Shown: positions 8,513 through 17,501 of the stretch, in pieces
Position numbering within the stretch: the stretch's first letter is position 1
Layout of the letters: the number at the start of each line of letters is the position of its first letter
Assembly (NCBI RefSeq): GCF_000720175.1
Contig: NZ_JOIX01000030.1
Location: 62,001-126,000, forward strand
Reading direction: 5' to 3'
Length of the DNA stretch: 64,000 bases
Source of the DNA: Streptomyces sp. NRRL S-337
Lineage (GTDB): Bacteria; Actinomycetota; Actinomycetes; Streptomycetales; Streptomycetaceae
Translations under genes and position numbers: made by a program
Notes under the pieces: model-generated
Told to the model about the DNA's origin: nothing
Database searches by the model: none
What the model saw: only the letters and a program-made list of their open reading frames with translations

Positions 8513-9109
8513 TCAACTGATCGTCAGCGTCGCGTCCTCCGACGTCCGCCGTATCGTGCGCAGCGGCCGCCCCGGCGACCAGGTCTCCACCACCACATAC
8601 GGACTCTCGATGGACGTACGCACCACCTCGGTCACCTCCGCCCGGAACAGCTGGAACGGCTCGGGCGGACGCACCTCCGCGGCATAGCGCGCGATCAGCT
8701 CGGGGTCGGTCACCTCGACCGCCCGCCCGGACACCCGTACGTCCCCCAGCTCCGGCACCTCGGCGTCCTGCCCCGGATTGGCCTGGAGCGAGAAGCGGGG
8801 ATCGCGCCGCAGGTCCAGGACCTTGCGCGAGCCGTTCATCATCCCCAGCCACAGCTCCCCGTCCCGGAAGTCCGCCTCCAGGCCGCTGAGTCGCGGAGCG
8901 CCGTCCCTCCGGAGCGTGGCCAGCACGTGGTGCCGGTCCGCCGCGAAACGCGCCCGCACCCGGCCGGCCAACTCGGGCGCCGCCTCCTCGACCACCGACC
9001 AGGCGACCCCGGCGATCACCGCGCCACTTCGACTCGTCATGCCGCCACTCATGCCGTCGCTGATGCCGCCACTCATACCGCTGATGCCGTCACTGATGCC
9101 GTCGCTCAT
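8513..9109 (-). CDS. pyridoxamine 5'-phosphate oxidase (PPOX) family protein
   Basis: Split-barrel flavin/F420-binding family protein of 198 residues. The segment ADRHHVLATLRRDGAPRLS followed by GELWLGMMNGSRKVLDLRRD is the standard PPOX core. Substrate is unknown. The first 24 residues are an odd Ser/Gly/Met repeat of SDGI/SGG type, encoded by a repeated ATGCCGTC-like motif. The ATG at 9109 has GGGGGGAG upstream; a start at the Met at about residue 24 after the repeat is possible. The nearby fbiC gene shows that the organism makes F420, a possible cofactor. Confidence 0.82.
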   Translation of the reverse strand: MSDGISDGISGMSGGISDGMSGGMTSRSGAVIAGVAWSVVEEAAPELAGRVRARFAADRHHVLATLRRDGAPRLSGLEADFRDGELWLGMMNGSRKVLDLRRDPRFSLQANPGQDAEVPELGDVRVSGRAVEVTDPELIARYAAEVRPPEPFQLFRAEVTEVVRTSIESPYVVVETWSPGRPLRTIRRTSEDATLTIS

Positions 9110-9351
9110 GACGTCACTCTCCCCCCGATACCCGACACCTCCTGTCGGGATTTCCGTGCCGGATGGATCGGCGCTCCTGCCAGCCGATCCGCCACTGACT
9201 TCAGCGTGCCACCGGCCACTGACAATCACCCCGACCGCGGTCGCTCACCCCCGTGCCCGTGCCTCCATCCCCCGCGCCCACAGCCTTACGACCAGCGCCG
9301 TAAGCCGAAAGCCCGTTACGTTCCCGCCCGCGGCCGACCTAGCCTCGCTCC

Positions 9352-10401
9352 ATGGAAACGACGAGCGGCACACTCGACGAGGCGTTACAGCGCCTGCACG
9401 CATCCGGCCCCGAATTCAAGGGATTTCTGAGCAACCACGGTCCGATGGCCATCGAAGCGATGGTCCGCAACGGCCAGGCCCGCACCGTCCACCGCTGGCT
9501 CGACACCTACGAGCACAAGCTGGAGGACGTACCGGTCGCCAAGGCGCCCATCACCGACGCCAACTGGCAGCAGGCACTCGGCGAGACCGACCGGGTCACC
9601 GACTGGACCGCGTACTTCACCACGCGGGTCGCCGAACAGACCTGGCGGGACGTCCTCGCCGAGTGGTGGCCGCGGCTGCTCCCCGGTATCGCGGGCGCCG
9701 CCACCCACCCGGTCATCCGCCTGGGCCACGCCGTCCGCAGCCTCCTGACGGAGGGTGAGAACGCGCCGCGGCTGGCGGAGTTCGCGCACGCCCTCGGCTA
9801 CTGGGCCGCCCGGCACCTGCTGCTCCCCACCGCCGTACGCCCCACGGGCCGCGCCACCCCGGCCGAGGCCCTCGCAGCCGTTCCCCGTATTGCCGACCAG
9901 CGGGTGGTGCCGGTCCAGGGATACGCCCAACTCCCAGAGACCCACGGGTGGTTGACGACGACCGAGTCGCTGCACGTCCCCGAGGACCCGGAGGCCGCAC
10001 GGGAGGGCCTGGCCGCGCTCGTCCGGGCCGCCACCCTCAACTACGGCGACTACGGCCACGGGAACGGCATCATGCTGGTCCACGCCGCCACCGCGCCCAA
10101 CGCGGTCCTGCGCATCCTGCCCGCGCTCCCCCAGCACCTGTGGGCGCCCTCCTTCACGGTGGCCTGGGCGGCCACCTCGGCGATCACCGCCATCTACGCC
10201 GCGGACACCCCGCGCCGGGCCCCGGACGCCGGCTCCCTCACCCCGGAGGAGGTCTTCGCGCGGGCGATCGCCAACGGGAACGAGCATGCGATCAAGTTCG
10301 CCGACACCGCGCTGGACGTGGCCGCGGCCTCCGAGGACGGCGACACCCGCGCCCTGTCGGCGGCCCTGAACGCCGTGGCGCTGATCGACGTGGACGACTG
10401 A
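9352..10401 (+). CDS. questin oxidase family protein
   Basis: A 349-residue helical protein. HASGPEFKGFLSNHGPMA near the N-terminus, the GYWAARHL segment, and the late NYGDYGHGNGIMLVHAATAP motif are typical of the questin-oxidase-like (DUF4243) family. Fungal members carry out Baeyer-Villiger-type ring cleavage of anthraquinones. The bacterial role is unknown. It is divergent from the PPOX gene and convergent with the LigB-type dioxygenase, so a link to aromatic or polyketide metabolism is possible but not shown. Confidence 0.8.
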   Translation: METTSGTLDEALQRLHASGPEFKGFLSNHGPMAIEAMVRNGQARTVHRWLDTYEHKLEDVPVAKAPITDANWQQALGETDRVTDWTAYFTTRVAEQTWRDVLAEWWPRLLPGIAGAATHPVIRLGHAVRSLLTEGENAPRLAEFAHALGYWAARHLLLPTAVRPTGRATPAEALAAVPRIADQRVVPVQGYAQLPETHGWLTTTESLHVPEDPEAAREGLAALVRAATLNYGDYGHGNGIMLVHAATAPNAVLRILPALPQHLWAPSFTVAWAATSAITAIYAADTPRRAPDAGSLTPEEVFARAIANGNEHAIKFADTALDVAAASEDGDTRALSAALNAVALIDVDD

Positions 10402-10435
10402 CCGGACGAGGCCTTCAGCCGGGTCCGCTCGGCCG

Positions 10436-11212
10436 TCAGCCGTACTGCAGCGACCGCTTCGCCAGCCCCATCCAGAACCCGTCGATCACACTCCGCCCGC
10501 TGTCCAGCTGCCCCTGGGCGTCCGCGGCCCCCAGGGTCACGAACAGCGGCGCGAAGTGCTCGGTGCGCGGATGCGCCAGCCGCCCGGCCGGTGCCTTGTG
10601 GACGAAGTCGAAGAGGGCATCGAGATCCTGGGCCTCCAGGGCCTGCCGCCCCCAGTCGTCGAACTCCGCCGACCAGGCGGGCGTGCCGTCGTGGGACTGC
10701 CGCAGCGCCGCCAGGTTGTGGGTGAAGAACCCGCTGCCGACGATCAGTACGCCCTCGTCGCGTAGTGGGGCGAGCCGGCGGCCGGTCTCGTACAGGAGGC
10801 GCGGATCGAGCGTGGGCATCGAGACCTGGAGAACCGGAACATCGGCGTCCGGGTACATCTCGACGAGCGGAACGTACGCGCCGTGGTCGAGCCCCCTGGC
10901 GGGGATGTCCACCACCGGGGTGCCCGCGGTCCGCAGCGTCTTCCGTATGCGCTCGGCCAGCTGTGGCGCACCGGGCGCGGGGTACCGGACCTCGTAGTAG
11001 TGGCGCGGGAATCCCCAGAAGTCGTAAACGAGCGGCACGGTCTCGGTGGCGCCGAGGGCGATCGGGGCCGCCTCCCAGTGCGCGGAGATGATCAGCACCG
11101 CCTTCGGGCGCGGCAGCTGCGCGGACCAGGCGGCCAGTTGGCCCGGCCACAACGGGTCGTCGGCGAGCGGGGGCGCACCATGGCTGAGGTAGAGAGCCGG
11201 CATTACGGACAT
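10436..11212 (-). CDS. LigB/DODA-type extradiol ring-cleaving dioxygenase
   Basis: Class III non-haem iron(II) dioxygenase of 258 residues, similar to YgiD/4,5-DOPA dioxygenase, that opens catechol-type rings. Metal-ligand histidines are seen in YLSHGAPP, ISAHWE and LDHGAYVPL, and a later FFTHNL His is probably catalytic. The ATG at 11212 is set by GGAG five bases upstream; an adjacent GTG lies too close to it. The gene is divergent from a MarR regulator with palindromes between, an arrangement usual for regulator-controlled aromatic-responsive dioxygenases. Confidence 0.88.
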   Translation of the reverse strand: MSVMPALYLSHGAPPLADDPLWPGQLAAWSAQLPRPKAVLIISAHWEAAPIALGATETVPLVYDFWGFPRHYYEVRYPAPGAPQLAERIRKTLRTAGTPVVDIPARGLDHGAYVPLVEMYPDADVPVLQVSMPTLDPRLLYETGRRLAPLRDEGVLIVGSGFFTHNLAALRQSHDGTPAWSAEFDDWGRQALEAQDLDALFDFVHKAPAGRLAHPRTEHFAPLFVTLGAADAQGQLDSGRSVIDGFWMGLAKRSLQYG

Positions 11213-11281
11213 CACATCTCCACGGCGTCACACTGGCGATAGTCGGTGATACAGAGACATCCGGCCACCGCAGACCAATTA

Positions 11282-11340
11282 CTTGAATCTTCAAGCGTCA
11301 GGTTTCAGTCTAACCCCGACGTTGTTAAAATTTAAATAAC
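11282..11340. promoter_or_regulatory. palindromic operators between LigB dioxygenase and MarR genes
   Basis: CTTGAA-TC-TTCAAG (11282-11295) is a clean dyad. At 11321-11340 a 20-bp imperfect dyad (8 of 10 pairs) is centred on AAATTT. Both are very AT-rich for this genome and lie in the short divergent interval, so they are good MarR operator candidates. Confidence 0.5.
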
Positions 11341-11367
11341 TCTCCGAGCGGTGAGAGAGTGGATGGT

Positions 11368-11865
11368 ATGAGCAACGAACCCGCAGTCGAGCCGCGTTGG
11401 CTCAGTGACGAGGAGCAATTCGCCTGGCAGTGCTACCTCCACGCCACCACGCTCCTGGAGGACCACCTCGACCGTCAGCTGCAGCGGGACGCCGGAATGC
11501 CGCATGTCTACTACGGGCTGCTCGTCCAGCTCTCCCGGGCACCGCGGCGCCGGATGCGGATGACCGAGCTGGCCCAGAACGCCAAGATCACCCGTTCCCG
11601 GCTCTCGCACGCGATCGCCCGCCTGGAAAAGAACGGCTGGGTGCGGCGCGAGAACTGCCCGTCCGACAAGCGCGGCCAGAACGCGTACCTCACGGACGAG
11701 GGCATGCGGATGCTGGAGAAGGCCGCCCCGGGACACGTCGCCGCCGTCCGCGCCGCGATCTTCGACCGCCTGTCGCCGGAGCAGGTCGGCCACCTGGCCG
11801 AAATCTGCCAGGTGATGACCGAAGGACTGCAACCCCAAGGCGCCGACCTCCCCTGGCTCCGCTGA
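11368..11865 (+). CDS. MarR-family transcriptional regulator
   Basis: A winged-helix regulator of 165 residues. The DNA-binding core is MRMTELAQNAKITRSRLSHA followed by the wing ENCPSDKRGQNAYLTDEG, both standard for MarR. Family members dissociate from DNA on binding small aromatic or phenolic ligands. The ATG at 11368 is used; a GTG three codons earlier is possible. Its position divergent from the ring-cleaving dioxygenase suggests that it controls that gene and itself through the dyads at 11282-11340. Confidence 0.88.
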   Translation: MSNEPAVEPRWLSDEEQFAWQCYLHATTLLEDHLDRQLQRDAGMPHVYYGLLVQLSRAPRRRMRMTELAQNAKITRSRLSHAIARLEKNGWVRRENCPSDKRGQNAYLTDEGMRMLEKAAPGHVAAVRAAIFDRLSPEQVGHLAEICQVMTEGLQPQGADLPWLR

Positions 11866-12025
11866 CCGTTCAGCGAAGCCGGGGAAAGCCGGCGCCCTCG
11901 GAAGCGTCCGGAAGCCGGGCCCGCCCCCGTAGGGGTGGGTCACCCGTCCGAGCGAGGTAAGCGGCACGTAGGAGTCCGGTAAGAGTCGAGCGCCGCCGCG
12001 TCGGTGGGTGTCGGCGCGGAGCGCC

Positions 12026-13552
12026 TCAGTGGGCCATCACCGGAACCGGGACCTCGTCCACGTCCTCGGCCGCGTGCTTGCCGTCGGCCGAGGAGGCCAC
12101 CGGCGAACCGGCGCCCGGACGCCCCGTGTTGATGAGGGTGAAGGCGATCGCGCCGGCCAGCAGCAGGATGCCGACCGCCCACCAGATCGCGGAGGTGTAG
12201 CCGTGCACCATCGCCTGCAGCTTGAGCAGGTCGCGGGAGCGCGCACCGGCCGCGTGCGAGGTGGCGTACGCCGTGGTGGCGCTCGCCGCGATCGTGTTCA
12301 GCAGGGCCGTTCCGATCGCGCCGCCCACCTGCTGCGAGGTGTTGACCATCGCGGAGGCGACACCGGCGTCGCGCGGCTGGACCCCGTGGGTGGCCAGCGA
12401 CATCGCGGGCATGAACGCCGTACCCATGCCGAGGCCCATCAGCAGGAAGCCGGGCAGGATCAGCGCCGGGTAGGACGTGTCCAGGTCGATCTGGGTCAGC
12501 ACCAGCATGCCGGTCGCGGCCACCACGAAGCCGGGGGCCATCAGCAGCCGCGGCCGGATCCGGGTCATCAGCCGGGCGCCGATCTGCGTCGAGCCGGTGA
12601 TCATGCCGACGATCATCGGCAGGAAGGCCAGGCCGGTCGTCACCGGGGTGTAGCCCTTCACGATCTGCAGGTAGTAGGTCAGGAAGAGGAAGAGACCGAA
12701 CATGCCGATCACGGCCAGGCCCAACGAGGCGTAGACGCCCGCGCGGTTCCGGTCCGTGACCACCCGCAGCGGCAGCAGCGGGGCCTTGACCTTGGACTCG
12801 ACCAGGACGAAGGTCAGCAGCAGCACGGCGGCCGCGGCGAACAGTCCGAGCGTCGGGCCGGCCAGCCAGCCGTCGGACTCGGCGCGGGTGAACCCGTAGA
12901 CCAGCGAGACCAGACCGAGCGTGGCCAGGACGACGCCCGGGATGTCCAGCCGGGAGGGGTTGCGGCTGTCCGCGGGCTCCCGGATGACCAGGTAGGCACC
13001 GGTCGCGGCAACCACGGCGAACGGGATGTTCACGAAGAAGGTCCAGCGCCAGTTCATGTACTGGGTGAGCACACCGCCGAGGATCAGCCCCACGGCGCCG
13101 CCACCACCGGCGATCGCACCGAAGATGCCGAACGCCTTGGCGCGCTCCCTGGCCTCGGTGAAGGTCACGGCGAGCAGGGAGAGGGCGGAGGGCGCCAGCA
13201 GCGCGCCGAAGACGCCCTGCAGTGCCCGTGCGCCGAGCAGCACGCCCTCGTTGGCCGCGGCCCCGCCGAGCGCGGAGGCGAGCGCGAATCCGGCCAGCCC
13301 GGTGATGAAGGTCCGCTTCCGGCCCCACAGGTCGGCGACCCGCCCACCGAACAGCAGCAGCCCGCCGAAGGCCAGCGCGTAGGCGGTGATCACCCACTGC
13401 TTGTTGACGTCGGTGATGCCGAGGTCCTTCTGGGCGGAGGGCAGCGCGATGTTCACGATGGTCGCGTCGAGGACGACCATCAGCTGGGCGAGGGCGATGA
13501 ATATCAGCGCTTTCCAGCGCCGGGGATCGACGGAGGGGACGGTTTCAGGCAT
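12026..13552 (-). CDS. MFS multidrug efflux transporter, DHA2 (EmrB/QacA) family
   Basis: Proton-driven drug exporter of 508 residues with about 14 membrane helices. Marker motifs are LDATIVNIALP in helix 1 (DHA2 motif D1), GRVADLWGRKRTFI (motif A between helices 2 and 3) and GGGGAVGLILGGVL (motif C of antiporters). The ATG at 13552 is preceded by AGGTGG. A TetR regulator lies 134 bp upstream on the same strand, so the pair is probably a drug-inducible efflux module. The exported compound cannot be told from the sequence. Confidence 0.9.
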   Translation of the reverse strand: MPETVPSVDPRRWKALIFIALAQLMVVLDATIVNIALPSAQKDLGITDVNKQWVITAYALAFGGLLLFGGRVADLWGRKRTFITGLAGFALASALGGAAANEGVLLGARALQGVFGALLAPSALSLLAVTFTEARERAKAFGIFGAIAGGGGAVGLILGGVLTQYMNWRWTFFVNIPFAVVAATGAYLVIREPADSRNPSRLDIPGVVLATLGLVSLVYGFTRAESDGWLAGPTLGLFAAAAVLLLTFVLVESKVKAPLLPLRVVTDRNRAGVYASLGLAVIGMFGLFLFLTYYLQIVKGYTPVTTGLAFLPMIVGMITGSTQIGARLMTRIRPRLLMAPGFVVAATGMLVLTQIDLDTSYPALILPGFLLMGLGMGTAFMPAMSLATHGVQPRDAGVASAMVNTSQQVGGAIGTALLNTIAASATTAYATSHAAGARSRDLLKLQAMVHGYTSAIWWAVGILLLAGAIAFTLINTGRPGAGSPVASSADGKHAAEDVDEVPVPVMAH

Positions 13553-13685
13553 GGCGGGATCCACCTAGTGGGGCGTGAGCGAACAGGAGCGAAGAACGGG
13601 ACGGGACGGAACGGGTCAAGCAGAACGGGACGGCAAAGAGAGAAGGTGAGGGGAGGTAACGGGCGGTGCGAGGAGGTGTGGCGCG

Positions 13686-14360
13686 TCAGGGCTTCCGGCG
13701 CCTGAGGTCCTCCAACGTGGCGGCACAGCCGGGGAGTTCGGAACGGGCGGGCGCCTGCAGGCCGTCCAGGAACAGCTGCAGGTGCCGGTGGACGAACTTG
13801 TCGAAATCGACACAGGAGCTGCCCGGCAGCGGCCGGGTGAGCTGGGTGATCGCGACCATCAGATCACCGACGGCGATGTCGGTGCGCAGCTGACCGCTGT
13901 CGCGCGCCGCGCCCATGAGGGCCTCGACGGCCGCCTCCAGGCGATCGCGCGCGGCGAGCAGATCGGGGTGGTCACGGTCGACGCCGTCGGAGAGCAGGGG
14001 GCACAGCGCCCCGATCTTCTCCTCCACCGCAGCGTGGACGAAGCGCCTCAGCGCTCGGAAGGCATCGGACTCCTCGGCAAGGACGGATTCCGCCTGGTCC
14101 GCGGTACGGGACATGACGGAGAGCGTGACGTGGTGGATCAACTCCAGGCGATCCGCGAAGTGACGATAAAGCGTCGCATTGCCGACCCCCGCGCGTCGAG
14201 CGATTTCATCGAAGGGGACATCGGCCCCGAACTCGACCATCGTCTCGCGGGCGGCCGCGATGATCCGCTCCCGATTGCGCACCGCGTCGGCACGCAGTCG
14301 GGGTGACGACGCACCGCACTTCGCCGTCTTGGCGCTCGTGGCGCCGACGCCCACGGCCAT
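13686..14360 (-). CDS. TetR-family transcriptional regulator
   Basis: A 224-residue repressor with an N-terminal helix-turn-helix (FDEIARRAGVGNATLYRHFA) after about 20 unstructured residues and a TetR_C-type ligand domain. The ATG at 14360 has GAAGGGG upstream. It is directly upstream of, and on the same strand as, the DHA2 efflux gene and is its likely regulator. A dyad about 95 bp upstream of its start (14453-14469) is a possible operator. Confidence 0.88.
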   Translation of the reverse strand: MAVGVGATSAKTAKCGASSPRLRADAVRNRERIIAAARETMVEFGADVPFDEIARRAGVGNATLYRHFADRLELIHHVTLSVMSRTADQAESVLAEESDAFRALRRFVHAAVEEKIGALCPLLSDGVDRDHPDLLAARDRLEAAVEALMGAARDSGQLRTDIAVGDLMVAITQLTRPLPGSSCVDFDKFVHRHLQLFLDGLQAPARSELPGCAATLEDLRRRKP

Positions 14361-14452
14361 CCGACTCACCCCTTCCGACTTCCGACGTCGCACTCCAGTG
14401 ACTCCGACCAACCGGGGTGAGCCTCCCCGTTTCCGTCGGACGACTGGTTAAA

Positions 14453-14469
14453 CGGGGAACCGCTCCCCG
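14453..14469. promoter_or_regulatory. dyad in TetR upstream region
   Basis: CGGGGA-ACCGC-TCCCCG is an inverted repeat with 6-bp arms next to an AT-rich GGTTAAA. The rest of the 14361-14701 interval holds three perfect GCTGCCCCC units (14604-14630) and no supportable gene. Confidence 0.35.
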
Positions 14470-14701
14470 GATATTTCACGTCAGCATGTGACCTGAAGCA
14501 CACGGGGCGGCAAGTGTGCGGCTCGGCAAGCACACCGTGCGGCAGGCTCACGGTGCGGCGCGCGCCGCCCGCCCCTCGCACCCCTCGCGTCCCCAGTGCC
14601 CCGGCTGCCCCCGCTGCCCCCGCTGCCCCCGGGTGGCCCGGTGCCTCCGATTGATGTAACTCCGCGCGCGAGCGATCACCCGGCGCTCCAAGGTGATCGT
14701 T

Positions 14702-15949
14702 ATGAAGCTCAAGGTATCCGCGGTGCTGGCCGCCGGCGCGGCCACCGCGGCGGCGGCCATAGCGCTGGGTTCACCCCCCAACGCCGTGGCCATACCTCCC
14801 GGGCCCGGCGCCCCGCCCAGCGGCCCCTGCGCGCTGCACGGCATCGACAACGACGTCGCCGAATCGGCCGACACCCCCGCCGGTTTCGCCCGCTCGTCCG
14901 GCGTCGTACGGGCCCTGACGCTCTTCATCGACTTCCCGGACGCCCGCGCCACGATGCCGGCCAGCGCCCGCTTCGCCGAGTTCTTCCCGGCCACCACGGA
15001 CTTCTTCCGCACCAGCTCGTACGGCAGGCTGACCTACCTGCCGATGCCGCTGTTCCGGTGGATCCGGATGTCCCGGCCGCTGGCGGCGTACGGCATCCAG
15101 CGCGGCACCAACTTCGACCCGGCCTCGGACGGCGGTTACCACGCGCTGTCGCAGGAGGTCGTGCGCGCCGTCGACCCGATCGTCAACTTCCGCGACTACG
15201 ACGTCATCAACATCATCGCGGCGCCCAATGCAGGGCCTCCCGCCACCCGTACGGTCCTGTCCGTCACCTTCAGCGGGGGCGACATGGGGATGAAGACGGC
15301 CGACGGGGTGCCGTTCCGGAACGCGTCCTTCATCTGGAGCCGGCAGTCGGGCCTGAGCGCCTTCCGGGTCCTCAACCACGAGAACGCTCACAGCTTCGGC
15401 CTGCCCGACCTCTACTACACGGACGGCCGCCAGGCGCCGCCACCGGTGGGCCACTGGGACCCGATGGACGAGGACTGGGGACCGAACAACGACTTCGTCG
15501 GCTGGCACAAGTGGAAGCTCGGCTGGCTGGCACCCCAACAGGTGCACTGCGCGCCGCCTCACGGGACGCCCGGCGAGCACACCCTCACCCCGGTCTCCAC
15601 GCCAGGCGGCACCAAGATCGTCGTCATCCCGACCTCGCCGCACACCGCCCTGGTGGTCGAGGCCCGCGGCCGCGGCCTGCTCGAACCCGCGGTCTGCCGG
15701 CCGGGCATCCTGATCTACCGTGTCGCCACCGACGTGCCCTCGGGCCGCGGCCCGCTCCGGATCGTGGACGCCACCCCGCACAGCGGCGGCTGCTACCGGG
15801 ACAGCCCCTACGTCGACCCGGAACTGACCGATGCGACGTTCCTCCCCGGCGAGACCTACACCGACCACGCCACCGGGGCCGCGGTCACCGTCCTCACGGA
15901 AAACCAGGACGGCACCTACCGCGTCCGCGTCACCCCCGCCCGCGCCTGA
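14702..15949 (+). CDS. secreted M6-type (immune inhibitor A-like) metalloprotease
   Basis: A 415-residue zinc protease candidate with a Sec signal peptide (MKLKVSAVLAAGAATAAAAI, cleavage near residue 30). The core has the M6-like opening VRALTLFIDFPDA and the zinc motif HENAH at 226-230 followed by SFGLPDLYY. The DPMDEDWG/GWHKWKLGWL block, which supplies the third ligand region and Met-turn context in this family, follows. The ATG at 14702 has AAGG nine bases upstream; a GTG three codons earlier is possible. It is probably released to the medium for protein degradation. Confidence 0.85.
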   Translation: MKLKVSAVLAAGAATAAAAIALGSPPNAVAIPPGPGAPPSGPCALHGIDNDVAESADTPAGFARSSGVVRALTLFIDFPDARATMPASARFAEFFPATTDFFRTSSYGRLTYLPMPLFRWIRMSRPLAAYGIQRGTNFDPASDGGYHALSQEVVRAVDPIVNFRDYDVINIIAAPNAGPPATRTVLSVTFSGGDMGMKTADGVPFRNASFIWSRQSGLSAFRVLNHENAHSFGLPDLYYTDGRQAPPPVGHWDPMDEDWGPNNDFVGWHKWKLGWLAPQQVHCAPPHGTPGEHTLTPVSTPGGTKIVVIPTSPHTALVVEARGRGLLEPAVCRPGILIYRVATDVPSGRGPLRIVDATPHSGGCYRDSPYVDPELTDATFLPGETYTDHATGAAVTVLTENQDGTYRVRVTPARA

Positions 15950-15962
15950 CCACGGTGCACCC

Positions 15963-16607
15963 TCAGGAGAGGTCCCCCTCCTCCTGCCAGTGCTGCCGCC
16001 CGATGCTGATCAGCCGCAGCTGGCGGCGCGCCGTCAGCACCACCTGGTCGGCGGCCCCGGGCGCCCCGTCCTCGTCGGCGTCGAGCAGCGCCGCGGCCGT
16101 CGTGACCAGCCGGTCCACGTACAGCTCGGCCAGCATCCGGATGTCGTCATCGCGCCATCCCTCCGACACCGGCTGGGACTTGAGCGCCGCCGCGACCTCC
16201 TCGGCGAACCGGTCGAGTTCGTCCGCGATGGCCTGCCGTACGGCCCGTACGCCGCCGTGCCGCTCGCGGGCGATGAACCGGATGTGCAGCGGGTACGCCC
16301 GTACGTGCCGCTCGACGACCGCGACCGTCCGGTCTATCCGTTCCTCGGCGCCGTCCTGTTCGGCGAGGATCGCCCGCACCATCACATGCAGGCTGCCGAG
16401 CGCCTCCTCGACCAGTGCGACGCCGAGTTCCCCCAGGTCCTTGAAGTGCCGGTAGAACGCGGCCGGGGCGATCCCCACCACCCGCGTCACCTCCCGCAGG
16501 CCCAGGCTGCTCAGGCTCTGCTCCGCCAACAGGCCGAGCGCCGCGTCGAGCAGCGCCTGACGGGTCTTCTGTTTCTGGGCCTGGCGGACCCCAAGAGTGT
16601 GACTCAT
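15963..16607 (-). CDS. TetR-family transcriptional regulator
   Basis: A 214-residue regulator with helix-turn-helix LGLREVTRVVGIAPAAFYRH and a C-terminal domain of the type seen next to small membrane-protein operons in actinomycetes, including some FabR/fatty-acid-responsive members. It is divergent from two overlapping small membrane-protein genes with only about 40 bp between, so it probably controls them and itself from that short AT-rich interval. Confidence 0.88.
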   Translation of the reverse strand: MSHTLGVRQAQKQKTRQALLDAALGLLAEQSLSSLGLREVTRVVGIAPAAFYRHFKDLGELGVALVEEALGSLHVMVRAILAEQDGAEERIDRTVAVVERHVRAYPLHIRFIARERHGGVRAVRQAIADELDRFAEEVAAALKSQPVSEGWRDDDIRMLAELYVDRLVTTAAALLDADEDGAPGAADQVVLTARRQLRLISIGRQHWQEEGDLS

Positions 16608-16646
16608 GCCATCCAGTAAACAACCGTTCTCTTAACTTCTCCACCC

Positions 16647-16874
16647 ATGGACCGCCGTATGCTGGAGGCACTGAGTGAACAAGTGTCCTCCGAGTGGAAA
16701 AGGCAGATCATGCTCTTCCTCGTCGCAGCCCTCCTCCTGATGGGGATCATGCTGGGCACCGCGGCACACCTCCCCGTCCCCGTCACCCTCATCGCGGCCG
16801 CCGTCATCAGCGGCTGGCTGCTCGTCTTCTTCCTCCGCGAACGCCGCCACAAGACCGAGGTGACCTCCCGATGA
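16647..16874 (+). CDS. small two-span membrane protein
   Basis: A 75-residue protein with two hydrophobic helices (about 21-41 and 46-63) and a basic tail. No enzymatic motif is visible. The start is uncertain: ATG at 16647 lacks a ribosome site and could be leaderless, while ATG at 16710 has AAAGG at good spacing but would remove the N-terminal amphipathic part. It overlaps the next gene by ATGA, so the two are translationally coupled. It is divergent from the TetR gene. Confidence 0.6.
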   Translation: MDRRMLEALSEQVSSEWKRQIMLFLVAALLLMGIMLGTAAHLPVPVTLIAAAVISGWLLVFFLRERRHKTEVTSR

Positions 16875-17173
16875 CCGCGCTCAGCGAAGCCCCGCGGACG
16901 ACCTCCCCCGCGCCGGCCGCCGCCACCCGCGCCGCCCGCCCGCACGCCGACGGCATGGCCGTGGCCTCCTTCATCCTCGGCCTGCTCGGCACCCTGGTCC
17001 TCAACCTCGTCCTCGGCCCCTGTGCCCTGATCCTCGGCGGCCTCGCGCTGGCCCGCGGCACCACCCGCCGCGGCCGCGCCCTCCTGGGCCTCGCCCTCGG
17101 CGCCACGGACCTCCTCCTGCTCGCCCTCCTCGTCACCACGGACGGCACGGTGAGCTGGCACATCGCCGGCTGA
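16871..17173 (+). CDS. DUF4190 domain-containing small membrane protein
   Basis: A 100-residue protein with a polar N-terminus (1-27) and the DUF4190 core MAVASFILGLLGTLVL followed by GPCALILGGLALARG, then a second hydrophobic helix near the C-terminus. Members are common small membrane proteins in actinomycetes, and their function is not established. Its ATG overlaps the stop of the preceding small membrane gene, so the two form a compact operon facing the TetR regulator. Confidence 0.75.
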   Translation: MTALSEAPRTTSPAPAAATRAARPHADGMAVASFILGLLGTLVLNLVLGPCALILGGLALARGTTRRGRALLGLALGATDLLLLALLVTTDGTVSWHIAG

Positions 17174-17270
17174 CCCACCCCACAGGGTGGCTCCCGCACC
17201 CCCGCCGCGCCCCCGCAACCCCCCTGCCACGACCCCGCCGCGACCACGCTGACCTGCGAAAACGCAAACC

Positions 17271-17301
17271 TTGCAAGCGTGGATCCCTTATCCGCTAGGC
17301 T
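17271..17301 (+). promoter_or_regulatory. probable promoter of tRNA-Arg
   Basis: TTGCAA (17271-17276) and TAGGCT (17296-17301) resemble -35 and -10 boxes with a 19-bp spacer, 26 bp before the tRNA start. Confidence 0.5.
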
Positions 17302-17327
17302 AGTCGCCGGATCACGCCGTGATCCAC

Positions 17328-17400
17328 GCCTCCGTAGCTCAGGGGATAGAGCACCGCTCTCCTAAAGCGGGTGTCGCAGGTTCGAATCCTGCCGGGGGCA
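17328..17400 (+). tRNA. tRNA-Arg (anticodon CCT)
   Basis: A complete cloverleaf. The acceptor stem GCCTCCG pairs with CGGGGGC (one G-T). The D arm carries AGCTCAGGGGATAGAGC, the anticodon loop CTCCTAA gives CCT, and the T arm is GCAGG-TTCGAAT-CCTGC with discriminator A. The CCA end is not encoded in full (CCG follows). Its 3' half is the attachment site of the island that follows; integration has left the tRNA intact. Confidence 0.95.
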
Positions 17401-17457
17401 CCGCGTATCACCGCTCCGACCTGGAGGTTTCTCCCCAGGGAGGGGTTCTGCTCGGCC
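17359..17457 (+). repeat. left attachment repeat (attL) of the island
   Basis: This 99-bp stretch is identical base for base to 32191-32289. The first 42 bp are the tRNA-Arg 3' half; the other 57 bp are element left-arm DNA next to the integrase. A degenerate third copy of the first 44 bp lies at 35047-35090. Confidence 0.93.
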
Positions 17458-17501
17458 AATCAGCACTATCTGGCATGGACTCCGGGCCGGGCTTCTCCGC
17501 A

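Noticed and set aside
14596..16455. Long plus-strand frame over the protease and TetR genes
   Set aside because: Low-complexity Arg/Pro sequence; the overlapping frames encode a recognisable protease and TetR protein.
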